From CAYPJE01 sp964410945 (GTDB lineage Bacteria; Fidelibacterota; Marinisomatia; Marinisomatales; TCS56), in assembly GCA_964410945.1 (NCBI GenBank), contig CAYPJE010000011.1:1-64000 (forward strand): DNA of 64,000 nt, given 5' to 3'. Made by a program: the position numbers and the translations under genes. The notes beneath the pieces were generated by a model. That model was not told the DNA's origin and did not search any database. It saw only the letters and a list, made by a program, of their open reading frames with translations. Below, in pieces: positions 1 through 8,473 of the stretch. Each line of letters starts with the position of its first letter. Positions within the stretch are counted from its first letter, which is position 1.

Positions 1-2162
1 TTCCCACCGATCGGTGATCCACTGTATTCAGGGCCGATCGAATTATCCGGATAGCCCCGCAGCATATTGCCATTGGGAATACCGCTGCCACCCAGCACGA
101 ATTTCTCATCGAGGGGAATCAGCGAGATACTGTCCCGGCCGGCTGACAGATGGTCGATAAAACCCAGCTTGAAAGAATTCATCAATATCAATTTTTCCAC
201 AACCGGCGTGTACCAGTCCATTTTCAGCACCTGTTTATGGAAATCCTCATTCCCGCCCAGCGGGCCGCCAGACAGTGTTGAAGCCCATGAAAAATATGAT
301 CCCCTGCTGGGAAAATCCTGTTTATCACGGCCATCGCGGACAATAGTTTGTGACAGGCTAATGCCGGTAGATTTGGTTTTAGTCGAATCATCTTCGCTGA
401 AATAGCCGACATACTGGTCAATATAATCACTGTCACCGGAATATTCCCGGACTGCCAATTGGAATCCCCAACTGCCGGAAAAATAATCGTCGGGCCAATT
501 GAACCGCCTGCCCCAACGCAGGCTACCGCCATTGACACGAATATCAAGGGGATAATAATACTGGGTGGAGGCACCCTGGAAGGTGTGGAACAGCGAACCT
601 CCAACCAGATTCGGAGTATCAAAAATCCGGGGGTCAGTATAGCTGAGACTGTAGGACTGGTATTCCGATGGATCACTGCTGGAAACGGTATAGCTGGTAC
701 CAACGGTAATATTCAGGGCCAATTGCTGCCCGTTACCACTGACGAAGGGATGGCCGATATCAAAATTATTAAATGAAAACCCGCCACCACCGGTAACTCC
801 GTATTCTCCTGAAAACCCAATATTCATATTGGCCTGGTCAGAAGATTTTTCCACTACTGATAACTCCAGATCAACCTCATTCTCATCCACCGGATATACT
901 TCCGGCTGGACATCGCCGAAGTAATTCAGCATGAAAATATTGCGCTGACTGCGCATCAGGTAGTTCCGGTTAAATACATCACCGGGATATAATACCAGTT
1001 CCCTGCGGATGACATTTTCCCGTGTTTTGGAATTCCCGACAATTCGAATATTACGCACCTTCACCTGATGGTTTTCAGAAACCAGAAAATGTACATCAAT
1101 CGAATCTTCACCAACTGGTATTATCTGGGGCGTTAACTGGCTGTAGATATAACCCTGATCCATATAGAGACCCTGCATTCTGTCATAGACCGCCAGGTTG
1201 AAATGTTCCTCACTGTATGCGTCGCCAGCCCTCAGATTCAGGGCTTCCTGCAAGGCATCATCGCTGTGAATCGTGTTCCCTTCCCATGAGAAGCCACGAT
1301 AATGATAAGGTAATCCTTCGGTTACCTCCATTGAAATATTGATTCGGTTCTGTTTTTCATCAAAATACACAGAATCAGATCGAATTATAAAATCACGGTA
1401 GCCCTTATTACGATAAAATGCGGTCAACAGCAATTTATCCTGCTCGAATTTCTCCTGATCATAGGGTGAGCGCCAGAACAGGTACCAGCGTTGCTGCTTT
1501 GTCTCTTTCAGTGTACGCCGCAACCGCTGACTTTTAAAGGCATTATTGCCACTGAATTCGATTTGACCGATCTTTACTTTACGGCCTTCTTCAATGGTAA
1601 TTTTCAGGTCACGTATCAAGGAACCGGCCGTCATCTCGGTGGGTGCCAATGGGAGTGGATCAATCAGTTCGGCCTTAATATCAGCTTTCAAATAACCATC
1701 CTCGGCATAACGATTAATAATCTTATTAGTCACCGCGGTGACTATGTTAGGCTTAACCCGCTGACCCGGATTTAATTCCAGCAACTCATCCAGTTCGTCA
1801 TTCTTCAACTTCTTATTGCCGGAATACTGAATCGATCCCAGGACAAGATTTTCAATAACATTGATAGTTATTGATATGCCTTGGGGTGTTTCTTCATCCA
1901 GGTTAATCTGGACATCCTGGAATAATCCGGTAGCCCATAACTTTTTTACTGCCCTGGTCATATCAGCCGCATAGATATTCTTTCCGGTGGTAAGTCCAGC
2001 CGTGCTGCAGATAATTTTTTCAGAAACGGTTATATTGCCGGATACCTCTACACCTGTCAGAGATATTTTCTCGGCCGGTTGAGCTTTAAGGCCTGGGAAT
2101 ATCAATATCGTTACCAGTATCCACCAGCGACCTGTCAAAAGCAGGGATTTTGCATTAATCAA
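1..2162 (-). CDS. bamA: Outer membrane protein assembly factor BamA (3' end outside window)
   Basis: About 720 residues are visible; the C-terminal end of the barrel lies beyond base 1. I read it by translating the minus strand because the frame has no stop in the window. A TTG start at 2162 directly follows an in-frame TGA and is preceded by a weak GGTGA. The N-terminus is a signal peptide (…VTILIFPGLKAQ). It is followed by tandem POTRA-like domains to about residue 430, recognisable by repeated 'GN..' motifs such as VEVSGN, IQYSGN, IEFSGN, FSWEGN and IRIVGN, which suggest five POTRAs. The beta-barrel follows, and the loop-6 signature appears as LRGY near residue 702 (VRGF/Y in the family). 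BamA folds and inserts outer-membrane beta-barrel proteins, which fits the many barrel proteins in this window. Confidence 0.93.
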   Translation of the reverse strand, partial: MINAKSLLLTGRWWILVTILIFPGLKAQPAEKISLTGVEVSGNITVSEKIICSTAGLTTGKNIYAADMTRAVKKLWATGLFQDVQINLDEETPQGISITINVIENLVLGSIQYSGNKKLKNDELDELLELNPGQRVKPNIVTAVTNKIINRYAEDGYLKADIKAELIDPLPLAPTEMTAGSLIRDLKITIEEGRKVKIGQIEFSGNNAFKSQRLRRTLKETKQQRWYLFWRSPYDQEKFEQDKLLLTAFYRNKGYRDFIIRSDSVYFDEKQNRINISMEVTEGLPYHYRGFSWEGNTIHSDDALQEALNLRAGDAYSEEHFNLAVYDRMQGLYMDQGYIYSQLTPQIIPVGEDSIDVHFLVSENHQVKVRNIRIVGNSKTRENVIRRELVLYPGDVFNRNYLMRSQRNIFMLNYFGDVQPEVYPVDENEVDLELSVVEKSSDQANMNIGFSGEYGVTGGGGFSFNNFDIGHPFVSGNGQQLALNITVGTSYTVSSSDPSEYQSYSLSYTDPRIFDTPNLVGGSLFHTFQGASTQYYYPLDIRVNGGSLRWGRRFNWPDDYFSGSWGFQLAVREYSGDSDYIDQYVGYFSEDDSTKTKSTGISLSQTIVRDGRDKQDFPSRGSYFSWASTLSGGPLGGNEDFHKQVLKMDWYTPVVEKLILMNSFKLGFIDHLSAGRDSISLIPLDEKFVLGGSGIPNGNMLRGYPDNSIGPEYSGSPIGG

Positions 2163-2255
2163 TCAAATCACCATTCAATAATATTTATCATTTATCCGGT
2201 GAATTGTCGCTAGTACCGGTTTAAAATTCAGGCAGGTTGTTATTATAACATTTAC

Positions 2256-2272
2256 CGGGAAACGAGTTCCCG
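2256..2272. repeat. Inverted repeat between bamA and the DUF4249 gene
   Basis: CGGGAA, a 5-base spacer and TTCCCG form a 6-bp stem. On the plus strand it is followed by A residues, and on the minus strand the T-run lies upstream of the stem. It is therefore not a standard intrinsic terminator for the minus-strand genes. Confidence 0.3.
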
Positions 2273-2296
2273 AAAAAATATATACCGGCTATTTAT

Positions 2297-3142
2297 CTAG
2301 TTTGCTTCGCTGACCTGAATAAATACCGAATCACTACTGAAGGCGGTGAAGATTCCCAGGCCATTTTCGACGTTCGTCAGCGGTTCATTTAAATCCCGGG
2401 AATCCTGTTCCTGAGATTCGTACAGATCAACATATTCCTGATTTACACGGTAAACAGTTATTTTATGCCGACCCAGGTGGGTAATACTGGGCATGCGGAT
2501 CCGGTATTCATCATCGTTGATTGGTGGAAAGATAAACTCCTGAACAAATTTACCGAATTCATTGTCAATGGCCACCGGATTGGGATCGACGTTTACAATA
2601 GTAACATAATACCAGTTGTCAGCATCATTTACCCAGGTAACCACAACTTCATTGTCTTCAGAATCACGCCATTCCATCATACTCTCAATATCGCCAAAAT
2701 TCGGTACTGTCATTGTGGACGAATTAACATCAATTTCTTCCGGTACCGGTGGAATGACCGTACTGGCAGTCACAACCTGATCATTGTGCCAAACCTCAAT
2801 TTCAAATTGATCGCCAGCGGAAAAGGCTAAATCATCTCCCGGATAACAGTAATGGCCGCTGTCTCCACCTGCCGGTTCAAAATTATAACGCTGACCGGAT
2901 TGTAGCAGAGCGACTTGGGCATCGTTGATAGGTGGAACTGCGGTTGTATCTGCATCGAGGGGCAAAGTAGATGTCAGTTTAATACGAACCGCCTGCTCAC
3001 CATTATAGAGGTAGGCCCATACCACAATCAAATCCTGATCGGAAATGAGAGGAGTATCATCAGTACAGGCCTGTATTAGTAATCCGGTCAGCGTAAGGAT
3101 TAATAAATATTTGTTTAATACGAGATTTTTAATGTTATTCAC
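2297..3142 (-). CDS. DUF4249-type lipoprotein partner of the TonB receptor
   Basis: 281 residues. The N-terminus carries a lipoprotein signal with lipobox LIQAC (Cys26). The rest is a beta-rich periplasmic or surface domain with the pattern of DUF4249: an early 'D..LIVVWAYLYNGEQAVRIKLTSTLP' strand region, then 'V.PPINDAQVAL', 'YCYPGDDLAFSAGDQFEIEV' and 'VTASTVIPP'. DUF4249 genes in Bacteroidota commonly sit beside TonB-dependent receptors, and here the receptor lies immediately upstream with a 13-base gap, so the two are probably co-transcribed. The function is inferred to be a surface-exposed accessory of the receptor; the ligand is unknown. Confidence 0.8.
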   Translation of the reverse strand: MNNIKNLVLNKYLLILTLTGLLIQACTDDTPLISDQDLIVVWAYLYNGEQAVRIKLTSTLPLDADTTAVPPINDAQVALLQSGQRYNFEPAGGDSGHYCYPGDDLAFSAGDQFEIEVWHNDQVVTASTVIPPVPEEIDVNSSTMTVPNFGDIESMMEWRDSEDNEVVVTWVNDADNWYYVTIVNVDPNPVAIDNEFGKFVQEFIFPPINDDEYRIRMPSITHLGRHKITVYRVNQEYVDLYESQEQDSRDLNEPLTNVENGLGIFTAFSSDSVFIQVSEAN

Positions 3143-3155
3143 TTTGTATCTCCCC

Positions 3156-5627
3156 TCAGAAATTGACTTTTATATGCAGTGTTGGTGTGAAACCAAGCAT
3201 CAGAACATCAGATACAATGATTGGAGATACATCCAGGTCATAATCACGATAGGAGACATTATCGTGGTCATACAGATTATAAATCGATAAACCAATCTCC
3301 CAGACGATCGGGTCAGAATTGTCATAGCTGTACCCATAATATTCAAACTGGCGTGAGATACTTATGTCCATCCGGTGATAATCAGGCAGGCGATAGGCAT
3401 TTTTTTCACCTACATGGATATAGCTCAATTCAGTCCCGTCCAGCATTTCCAGAGTATACTGACTTTCCGGCGCTGTATAGGCATTGCCGGAAGTGAATAC
3501 CCAGGTTGATGACAGATTCCAGGACCCCAGTTTATAGGCACCTACAATTTTTACTTCATGACGCCGGTCATGATCAGCAGGGAAGGATTCGCCACCGTTG
3601 ATACTGTCAAACGTATGCTCGACCTTGCCTAGCGTATAACTGGCCCAACCGGTTAATGAACCAAATTTCTTCTGGGCCAGGAATTCAATCCCCTTTGAGA
3701 TTCCGCCGCCAAAAAAGAAATAATTTAGATAATCGGACTGATCCTGATAACGCCGGCTGAACTCAACCAGGTTATCCATTTCCTTGTAATAGGCCTCGAT
3801 TTCAAACAGATATTTTTGAGTTTCATAAGCCGTACCAAGAATAAAATGCTCAGCGAATCCCGGCACCATTTCTTCATCGGCCGATAACCAGAAGTCATTA
3901 CTGCCTTCCAGTACATTTTCATTGGATACGTTATTAATAAACTGATAATAATGACCCCAGGCACCCTTCAGTTTTAATTTATCGGTCAGCATCCAGCCGA
4001 AAGAAAACCGGGGGGCATTATACAAGGCTTTGGAAGCATCGTGATATGTACTGCGAAAACCGAAAGTCAGGTCAACCAAAGGTCTGATCTGCCATTGATC
4101 CTGAACATAGGCTGCAACGGCCGCGGACCGCGAGCTGATATCAAGTATAGCGATAGTATCTCGCACGGTTGCCTGGTAATCAGTCTCAATCAAGTTGACA
4201 AACGACCCGAATTCCAGTTTATGAATCTCATTCAACTGCCATTGATTATCAAACCGCAGTGTAATATCATTAACATTATTATATTCGTTCTGGGCAAAGG
4301 TCCCCAATCCCCTGGCAGCACCGGTGCTATCGTCAACACCGACTACATTTGAACCGCCAAAACTTAGATCCCGCTCATAATTGCTGGTATAATTCGAACC
4401 GGCCAGCAGCAGATTGGTATAGCCTCGGCTACTCCATTGATGAGCCCATTTAGTACTCGCACCGATATTACCCCAATCAGTAAGGTTTTCATCAACGCGG
4501 GTTTCAAATTCTTCACCACCACTGGTTTTGAAACCACCCCCCATGGCATCCATTTCCCGGGATTTGTCCAGATAATCCCGGCCCGCATAAATACTGAGGC
4601 TGAAAACATCACGGCCAGTTGGTTTCAATGTTAATTTGCTGTTCACATCATAGTAATAGAAGCTGGGAACGACCTCCTGCTGGTACATACCACCCCTACC
4701 ACTGCCTATGCCGGCATCCTGCGAACCGGTAGTGGCTTCTTCACCGGTTACATAGGAATAAATATCATTATAGAATCCACTCTGGAGAATATCCGTGTAG
4801 GAGCGCCGAGCCGACAGAACCCAGCTGGCCTTCTGATTCCAAAACGGAACCTGGAACAGCAGACTGGTTGCTAGCAGATTGGCACTGACCTGGAGATCTT
4901 TTTCGTTGGATCCCTGTTTTCCGGTCAGTTCAATCACGCTTGATAGGCGTCCACCGTATTTGGCCGGAAAGCCACCTTTATATAACTGAACATCTTTAAT
5001 TGCCTCGGCATTGAAAGCACTGAACATTCCAAAAAAATGATCGACATGGTAGACGGTCATTCCGTCCAGAATTACCATATTCTGATCTGGGGTTCCGCCG
5101 CGCACGTACAACCCGGCCTTTCCATCGCTTACGGCACTGATCCCGGGTAACAATTGAAGAGAGCGAAAAATATCCACTTCACCGAGATTTGGTAAAACAC
5201 TCAATTCACGTGGTGAAAGTGATATCTGGCTGACATTATCATTGGATTGGAAAATCTCATAACGCTCGGCTACAACTTCAACACCCTCCAAACCAATCGC
5301 CTTCGGTTTCAGGGTTATGTTCATCGGTATGGAATTTGAGATTCGATTATTTATACTGATGACCTTGGATTCATAACCAATGTAGGAAACCGAAAGCGAA
5401 CAGACACCAGCCGGGACATTAACCAGCACGAAATAACCTTCCACGTTTGTGGATGTCCCCCGCTCCGTACCGATCAAACCAATATTGGCGTAGGGTAATG
5501 GTTCGCCGGAATTCTCATCTTTAAGATACCCATAGACATCACCGGAACCAATCGATTTGCCTGATTGTCCTGCGATGAAACTGCACAGGAGTATTACTCC
5601 CGCAAGTAGCGTACCTGTTTGTTTCAT
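3156..5627 (-). CDS. TonB-dependent receptor with carboxypeptidase-like N-terminal domain
   Basis: 823 residues. A signal peptide (…LLCSFIAGQ) is followed by a carboxypeptidase D regulatory-like domain at about 28-110 (GYLKDENSGEPLPYANI…GTSTNVEGYFVL…YIGYE). A plug domain covers about 115-240 (SLQLLPGIS…GLYVRGGTPDQNMVILDGMTVYH), and a 22-strand-type barrel ends in Phe as expected for BAM substrates (HIKVNF). It forms a gated outer-membrane channel energised by TonB. It is the first gene of a pair with the DUF4249 lipoprotein. No substrate-specific motif is visible. No Fur or NikR box was seen upstream. Confidence 0.92.
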   Translation of the reverse strand: MKQTGTLLAGVILLCSFIAGQSGKSIGSGDVYGYLKDENSGEPLPYANIGLIGTERGTSTNVEGYFVLVNVPAGVCSLSVSYIGYESKVISINNRISNSIPMNITLKPKAIGLEGVEVVAERYEIFQSNDNVSQISLSPRELSVLPNLGEVDIFRSLQLLPGISAVSDGKAGLYVRGGTPDQNMVILDGMTVYHVDHFFGMFSAFNAEAIKDVQLYKGGFPAKYGGRLSSVIELTGKQGSNEKDLQVSANLLATSLLFQVPFWNQKASWVLSARRSYTDILQSGFYNDIYSYVTGEEATTGSQDAGIGSGRGGMYQQEVVPSFYYYDVNSKLTLKPTGRDVFSLSIYAGRDYLDKSREMDAMGGGFKTSGGEEFETRVDENLTDWGNIGASTKWAHQWSSRGYTNLLLAGSNYTSNYERDLSFGGSNVVGVDDSTGAARGLGTFAQNEYNNVNDITLRFDNQWQLNEIHKLEFGSFVNLIETDYQATVRDTIAILDISSRSAAVAAYVQDQWQIRPLVDLTFGFRSTYHDASKALYNAPRFSFGWMLTDKLKLKGAWGHYYQFINNVSNENVLEGSNDFWLSADEEMVPGFAEHFILGTAYETQKYLFEIEAYYKEMDNLVEFSRRYQDQSDYLNYFFFGGGISKGIEFLAQKKFGSLTGWASYTLGKVEHTFDSINGGESFPADHDRRHEVKIVGAYKLGSWNLSSTWVFTSGNAYTAPESQYTLEMLDGTELSYIHVGEKNAYRLPDYHRMDISISRQFEYYGYSYDNSDPIVWEIGLSIYNLYDHDNVSYRDYDLDVSPIIVSDVLMLGFTPTLHIKVNF

Positions 5628-5697
5628 TCTATTTGTATTTAATTATGATCTAACTCTCGGATCAGTTATCGCCCCAGTTTAAGAAATATTATCTGAA

Positions 5698-6549
5698 CTA
5701 CTCTTCCGCCAAAGTTATTTTCAGCCACAGATCCATCGCTTCGGGCATCTGGCGATCACCACCTCCCGGCGGGCTACTCATACCACCGCCACGGCCACCA
5801 CCTTTACCACCGCCGGACATTCCACCGCCACCGCGGCCGCCACCCATTCCACCGCCACCGCGGCCACCACTCATTCCACCACCGGGCATGCCGCTTTCAG
5901 GTCGGCCTCCCCCCATCATATCAGCCATATCGATTTCAGGTGTAGTAATGCCTATACCAACAACTGATCCCGGCTCCAGCCTGGTATTTTCGATATCATT
6001 GAAATCGCTGGCTAAGGGAAGTTTCAATTCATATATCAACTGGCCATTTGAATACTGTAAGCAAATATCTACAATTTCAGACTGTGATAATGGTATCGTC
6101 CGAAATCTATTTTCGGGATCAATGATTTGGGCAAAGGACTGCATCTGTAACATTTGCTCGACCTGCCTGTCGACCTCTTCAGGATTCATACGCATAGTTC
6201 GCATCAACATTCCCATTTCCTGCATTCCACTGCCCACCGGATATTTTATTCCCCAAGCCTCGCGCTTACCGCCTTTCGGATCGATCCAAACTGTGAAGCC
6301 CAATCCAAGAACCTGCATCATAGTGGAACGATCGGGTGTCCGGAAGGACAAATATAGATTATCATTATCATTTTTAACACCAACAGCTACCCGTAGTTTC
6401 TTCGGCACCATCTGGGCACCTTGCCATTCACTATCATCACCGTCGACAGTAACATCATTTTCACACCAGCTGCTGTTATACTTGATCTGGTTACATCCAC
6501 CAAGGATTAACAGACCTAAGCTTAATATTAATATCTTCTGTAATTTCAT
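5698..6549 (-). CDS. Lipoprotein with CBM9/DOMON-like domain and Gly-Met-Arg-rich tail
   Basis: 283 residues from the ATG at 6549, chosen because AGGAA lies just upstream and the protein then begins with a clean lipoprotein signal (MKLQKILIL…LGGC, Cys19). An upstream in-frame ATG at 6618 would bury the signal. After Cys19 comes 'VTVDGDDSEWQGAQ', then 'RVAVGVKNDNDNLYLSFRTPD' and 'GFTVWIDPKGGKREAWGI', the pattern of CBM9-like domains found in many secreted proteins. The C-terminal third holds low-complexity GGGRGGGM/SGG repeats (about residues 205-265) before a short folded end (MDLWLKITLAEE). Its role is unknown. A similar Gly-Met-rich insertion occurs in the receptor at 29298-32129. Confidence 0.72.
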   Translation of the reverse strand: MKLQKILILSLGLLILGGCNQIKYNSSWCENDVTVDGDDSEWQGAQMVPKKLRVAVGVKNDNDNLYLSFRTPDRSTMMQVLGLGFTVWIDPKGGKREAWGIKYPVGSGMQEMGMLMRTMRMNPEEVDRQVEQMLQMQSFAQIIDPENRFRTIPLSQSEIVDICLQYSNGQLIYELKLPLASDFNDIENTRLEPGSVVGIGITTPEIDMADMMGGGRPESGMPGGGMSGGRGGGGMGGGRGGGGMSGGGKGGGRGGGMSSPPGGGDRQMPEAMDLWLKITLAEE

Positions 6550-6869
6550 GTTTTTCCTGCTATTTAAAGAAGGGCGGATCAACAGACCCGCCCTTGAATC
6601 AGGGTGCTCTCGACTCAAGAGCTATATCATTTACTCAGTCACCGGACCCGCCTGAAACCGGATAACTGATTGCCAGTGATACACTGGGCGTTGCGACTGA
6701 ACCCGTGTATCCCGGGGCTACAACTGATAACAAACCTAAATTGATCAGGCTATTTCAGTATAGTAGCCAGGATATATCCCGCCTGGAACCTCCGGCGAGA
6801 ACCCCATTGAAATTTCAATTAACTTTACTTGTTCAATTAAATGTTTATTTTATCCAAACGCTAGAATTA
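6550..6869. other. Intergenic stretch with a possible decayed coding fragment
   Basis: No intact gene. On the minus strand, ending at a TGA near 6647, a frame reads '…GLLSVVAPGYTGSVATPSVSLAISYPVSGGSGD' and is interrupted upstream by stop codons. It could be the degraded C-terminus of a secreted or barrel protein, or chance. The rest is AT-rich and carries no recognised element. Confidence 0.25.
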
Positions 6870-7313
6870 TCAGATACCGGGCGTATCGGTATCACGTGGT
6901 GGTCGCGGTCGACGCTGGCGACCATTTCTTTTCCCGGGAGGTCCAAATCCGTCACCCGGTTTTCCGTACCGGAATCTCTTTTCAAAAAGCCTGAGCTGTT
7001 CTTCAGTAAGAATTGGTTTCAAATCGGCTTTCATTGAGTCAAAACTAGCTTCCATATGAAGCATATTGGCTTCCAGTTGTTTGGCAAATTTCTCATGATA
7101 TTTATCAGTTACCTCCCTGATGGCAATTTTCTGCTCTTCAGTAGGATTTAATACTTGATTCAACACATGCTGAAAACCATCCCGATGCCGCATATGGGCC
7201 ATTCGGCCAATTCTTTGTGTCTTTAAATAATTACTGCCCAAACCACCAATCAGGATACCCAAAGCAAGGGTTACCAATAAAATAATACTGGCTTTTGTTT
7301 TACTGCTGAACAT
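6870..7313 (-). CDS. Spy/CpxP-like periplasmic protein (heavy-metal sensor-like fold)
   Basis: 147 residues. An N-terminal membrane anchor or signal (residues 8-30) is followed by a helical domain with an LTxxQ-like motif: 'LNPTEEQKIAIREVTDKYHEKFAKQLEANMLHMEASFDSMKADLKPILTEEQLRLFEKRF'. The repeated '(N)PTEEQ…LTEEQ' is typical of Spy, CpxP and CnrR-like proteins that bind unfolded proteins or sense metals. The C-terminus is a basic, Pro/Arg/Gly-rich tail. It is the third gene of an ECF sigma/anti-sigma operon (12 bases after the anti-sigma gene), so it may be part of the envelope-stress sensing circuit. The exact role is inferred. Confidence 0.7.
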   Translation of the reverse strand: MFSSKTKASIILLVTLALGILIGGLGSNYLKTQRIGRMAHMRHRDGFQHVLNQVLNPTEEQKIAIREVTDKYHEKFAKQLEANMLHMEASFDSMKADLKPILTEEQLRLFEKRFRYGKPGDGFGPPGKRNGRQRRPRPPRDTDTPGI

Positions 7314-7325
7314 TATTATTTCCTA

Positions 7326-7736
7326 TCATTCTGTAGCGTAAACAATGTTTTCCAAAGTATACTGTGGAATACCAAATAAGCTTTCAAACGATGGCTGGTC
7401 ACTGGTATTTAATCCGATCACTACAAGCGCTACAATGGTGAGCGTGGCGGCTACTGCGACAGGACGAAATACATCTGCCAGGGCAGTTTTCCAACCGTTG
7501 GCTGCTACCATGATTTTTTCACCCACTGTGAGTTCAGCCATCAGTCGATTGACAAACCCTGGCTCAAACGAATCCACCTGCAGAAAATTCAGGTCGCTGC
7601 GCAGACCAGTGATTTTTTGCTGTTCCTTTCTGAGCTCTGCTGATTCTGACAGCAATCTATTGAGCGCTGCCTCTTCCTGCTCATTCAAATCCTGATCGAA
7701 GGATTTGTATAATAATTTCAGCCAACTGTTCTTCAT
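7326..7736 (-). CDS. Membrane-anchored anti-sigma factor
   Basis: 136 residues. The N-terminal cytoplasmic domain 'LYKSFDQDLNEQEEAALNRLLSESAELRKEQQKITGLR' has the usual anti-sigma layout but no HxxxCxxC zinc motif. One transmembrane helix lies at about 93-110 (VAVAATLTIVALVVIGL), with a short periplasmic tail. The start ATG overlaps the sigma-factor stop as TGATG, so the two are translationally coupled. It should bind and hold the adjacent ECF sigma factor until a signal releases it. Confidence 0.82.
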   Translation of the reverse strand: MKNSWLKLLYKSFDQDLNEQEEAALNRLLSESAELRKEQQKITGLRSDLNFLQVDSFEPGFVNRLMAELTVGEKIMVAANGWKTALADVFRPVAVAATLTIVALVVIGLNTSDQPSFESLFGIPQYTLENIVYATE

Positions 7737-8281
7737 CAGTTACTCCAGTAGACCGGTTCAAGAATTGTTTTCAGTTTTTTTTGTGCCCGGCTAAGACGGG
7801 AAAGCACTGTACCTAAAGAAATCTCGAGAATCTCAGCTGTTTCCTTGGTAGAGTAGCCATCAATCAACCGAAGGATAAGTACCGAACGGTATTTTACCGG
7901 CAGTTGTTGGATACCCCAATGAACCATATCGTGGGTTTCTTTATCAAGACCGGGATTATCGCTACTGGAAAGGTTTTCCAGTTCTTCATATTTCTGATCC
8001 TTGAATACTCCAAAACGCCGTTGACGGCGCTTCAATTCATTAATCGAAAGATTAATCGCTATTCTGGTTACATAAGTTTCGATTTTTGCATCACCGCGGA
8101 ATGAGCCCAGGCTTTTATAGAACCGGATAAAGGTTTCCTGTCCGACATCTTCGGCTTCCTGACAGTGCCCCAACATACCGATCACTGTGGAGGCAACTCG
8201 TGATTCCAGCATCGTAACTAGCTCCCGAAATGCCTCACGGTCGCCGCTTTGTGCCGCTTTGACCAGTTGATCTTGATTCAT
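7736..8281 (-). CDS. ECF-type RNA polymerase sigma factor
   Basis: 181 residues, the normal size for the family. Region 2 covers about 10-80 (AFRELV…GHCQEAEDVGQETFIRFYKSLGSFRGDAKIETYVTRIAINLSINELKRRQRR), and region 4 about 120-175 (QQLPVKYRSVLILRLIDGYSTKETAEILEISLGTVLSRLSRAQKKLK) with a clear helix-turn-helix. It directs transcription of an envelope-stress-type regulon and is the first gene of an operon with its anti-sigma factor and a Spy-like protein. An inverted repeat and an ECF-like promoter upstream suggest autoregulation. Confidence 0.93.
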   Translation of the reverse strand: MNQDQLVKAAQSGDREAFRELVTMLESRVASTVIGMLGHCQEAEDVGQETFIRFYKSLGSFRGDAKIETYVTRIAINLSINELKRRQRRFGVFKDQKYEELENLSSSDNPGLDKETHDMVHWGIQQLPVKYRSVLILRLIDGYSTKETAEILEISLGTVLSRLSRAQKKLKTILEPVYWSN

Positions 8282-8299
8282 TCGTAGAATTTTCCATCT

Positions 8300-8333
8300 A
8301 CCCGTTTGACACTTGTAACGGGTATTTTATTCC
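8300..8333 (-). promoter_or_regulatory. Putative autoregulated ECF promoter with embedded inverted repeat
   Basis: On the minus strand GGAATAAAA (8333-8325) resembles a -35 element of ECF promoters, and GTCAAAC lies about 16 bases downstream. The spacer contains a perfect inverted repeat ACCCGTT / AACGGGT (8300-8306 and 8317-8323). It sits just upstream of the sigma-factor gene, and autoregulation is common for this family. The assignment is by eye. Confidence 0.4.
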
Positions 8334-8473
8334 AAAAATTATTTCCGTTTTCATTTAGATCAACTGATCCGGAAAATGTTAAAAATTATTTTATCAGTAA
8401 AACTTATCGGAAATTCCTTTAACTCCGTAAATCTCGTTGCATTATAAACCTGTAAACAGTTCCAGCAATATGT

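Noticed and set aside
2256..2272. Intrinsic terminator after the DUF4249 gene
   Set aside because: On the transcribed strand the T-run precedes the stem instead of following it.
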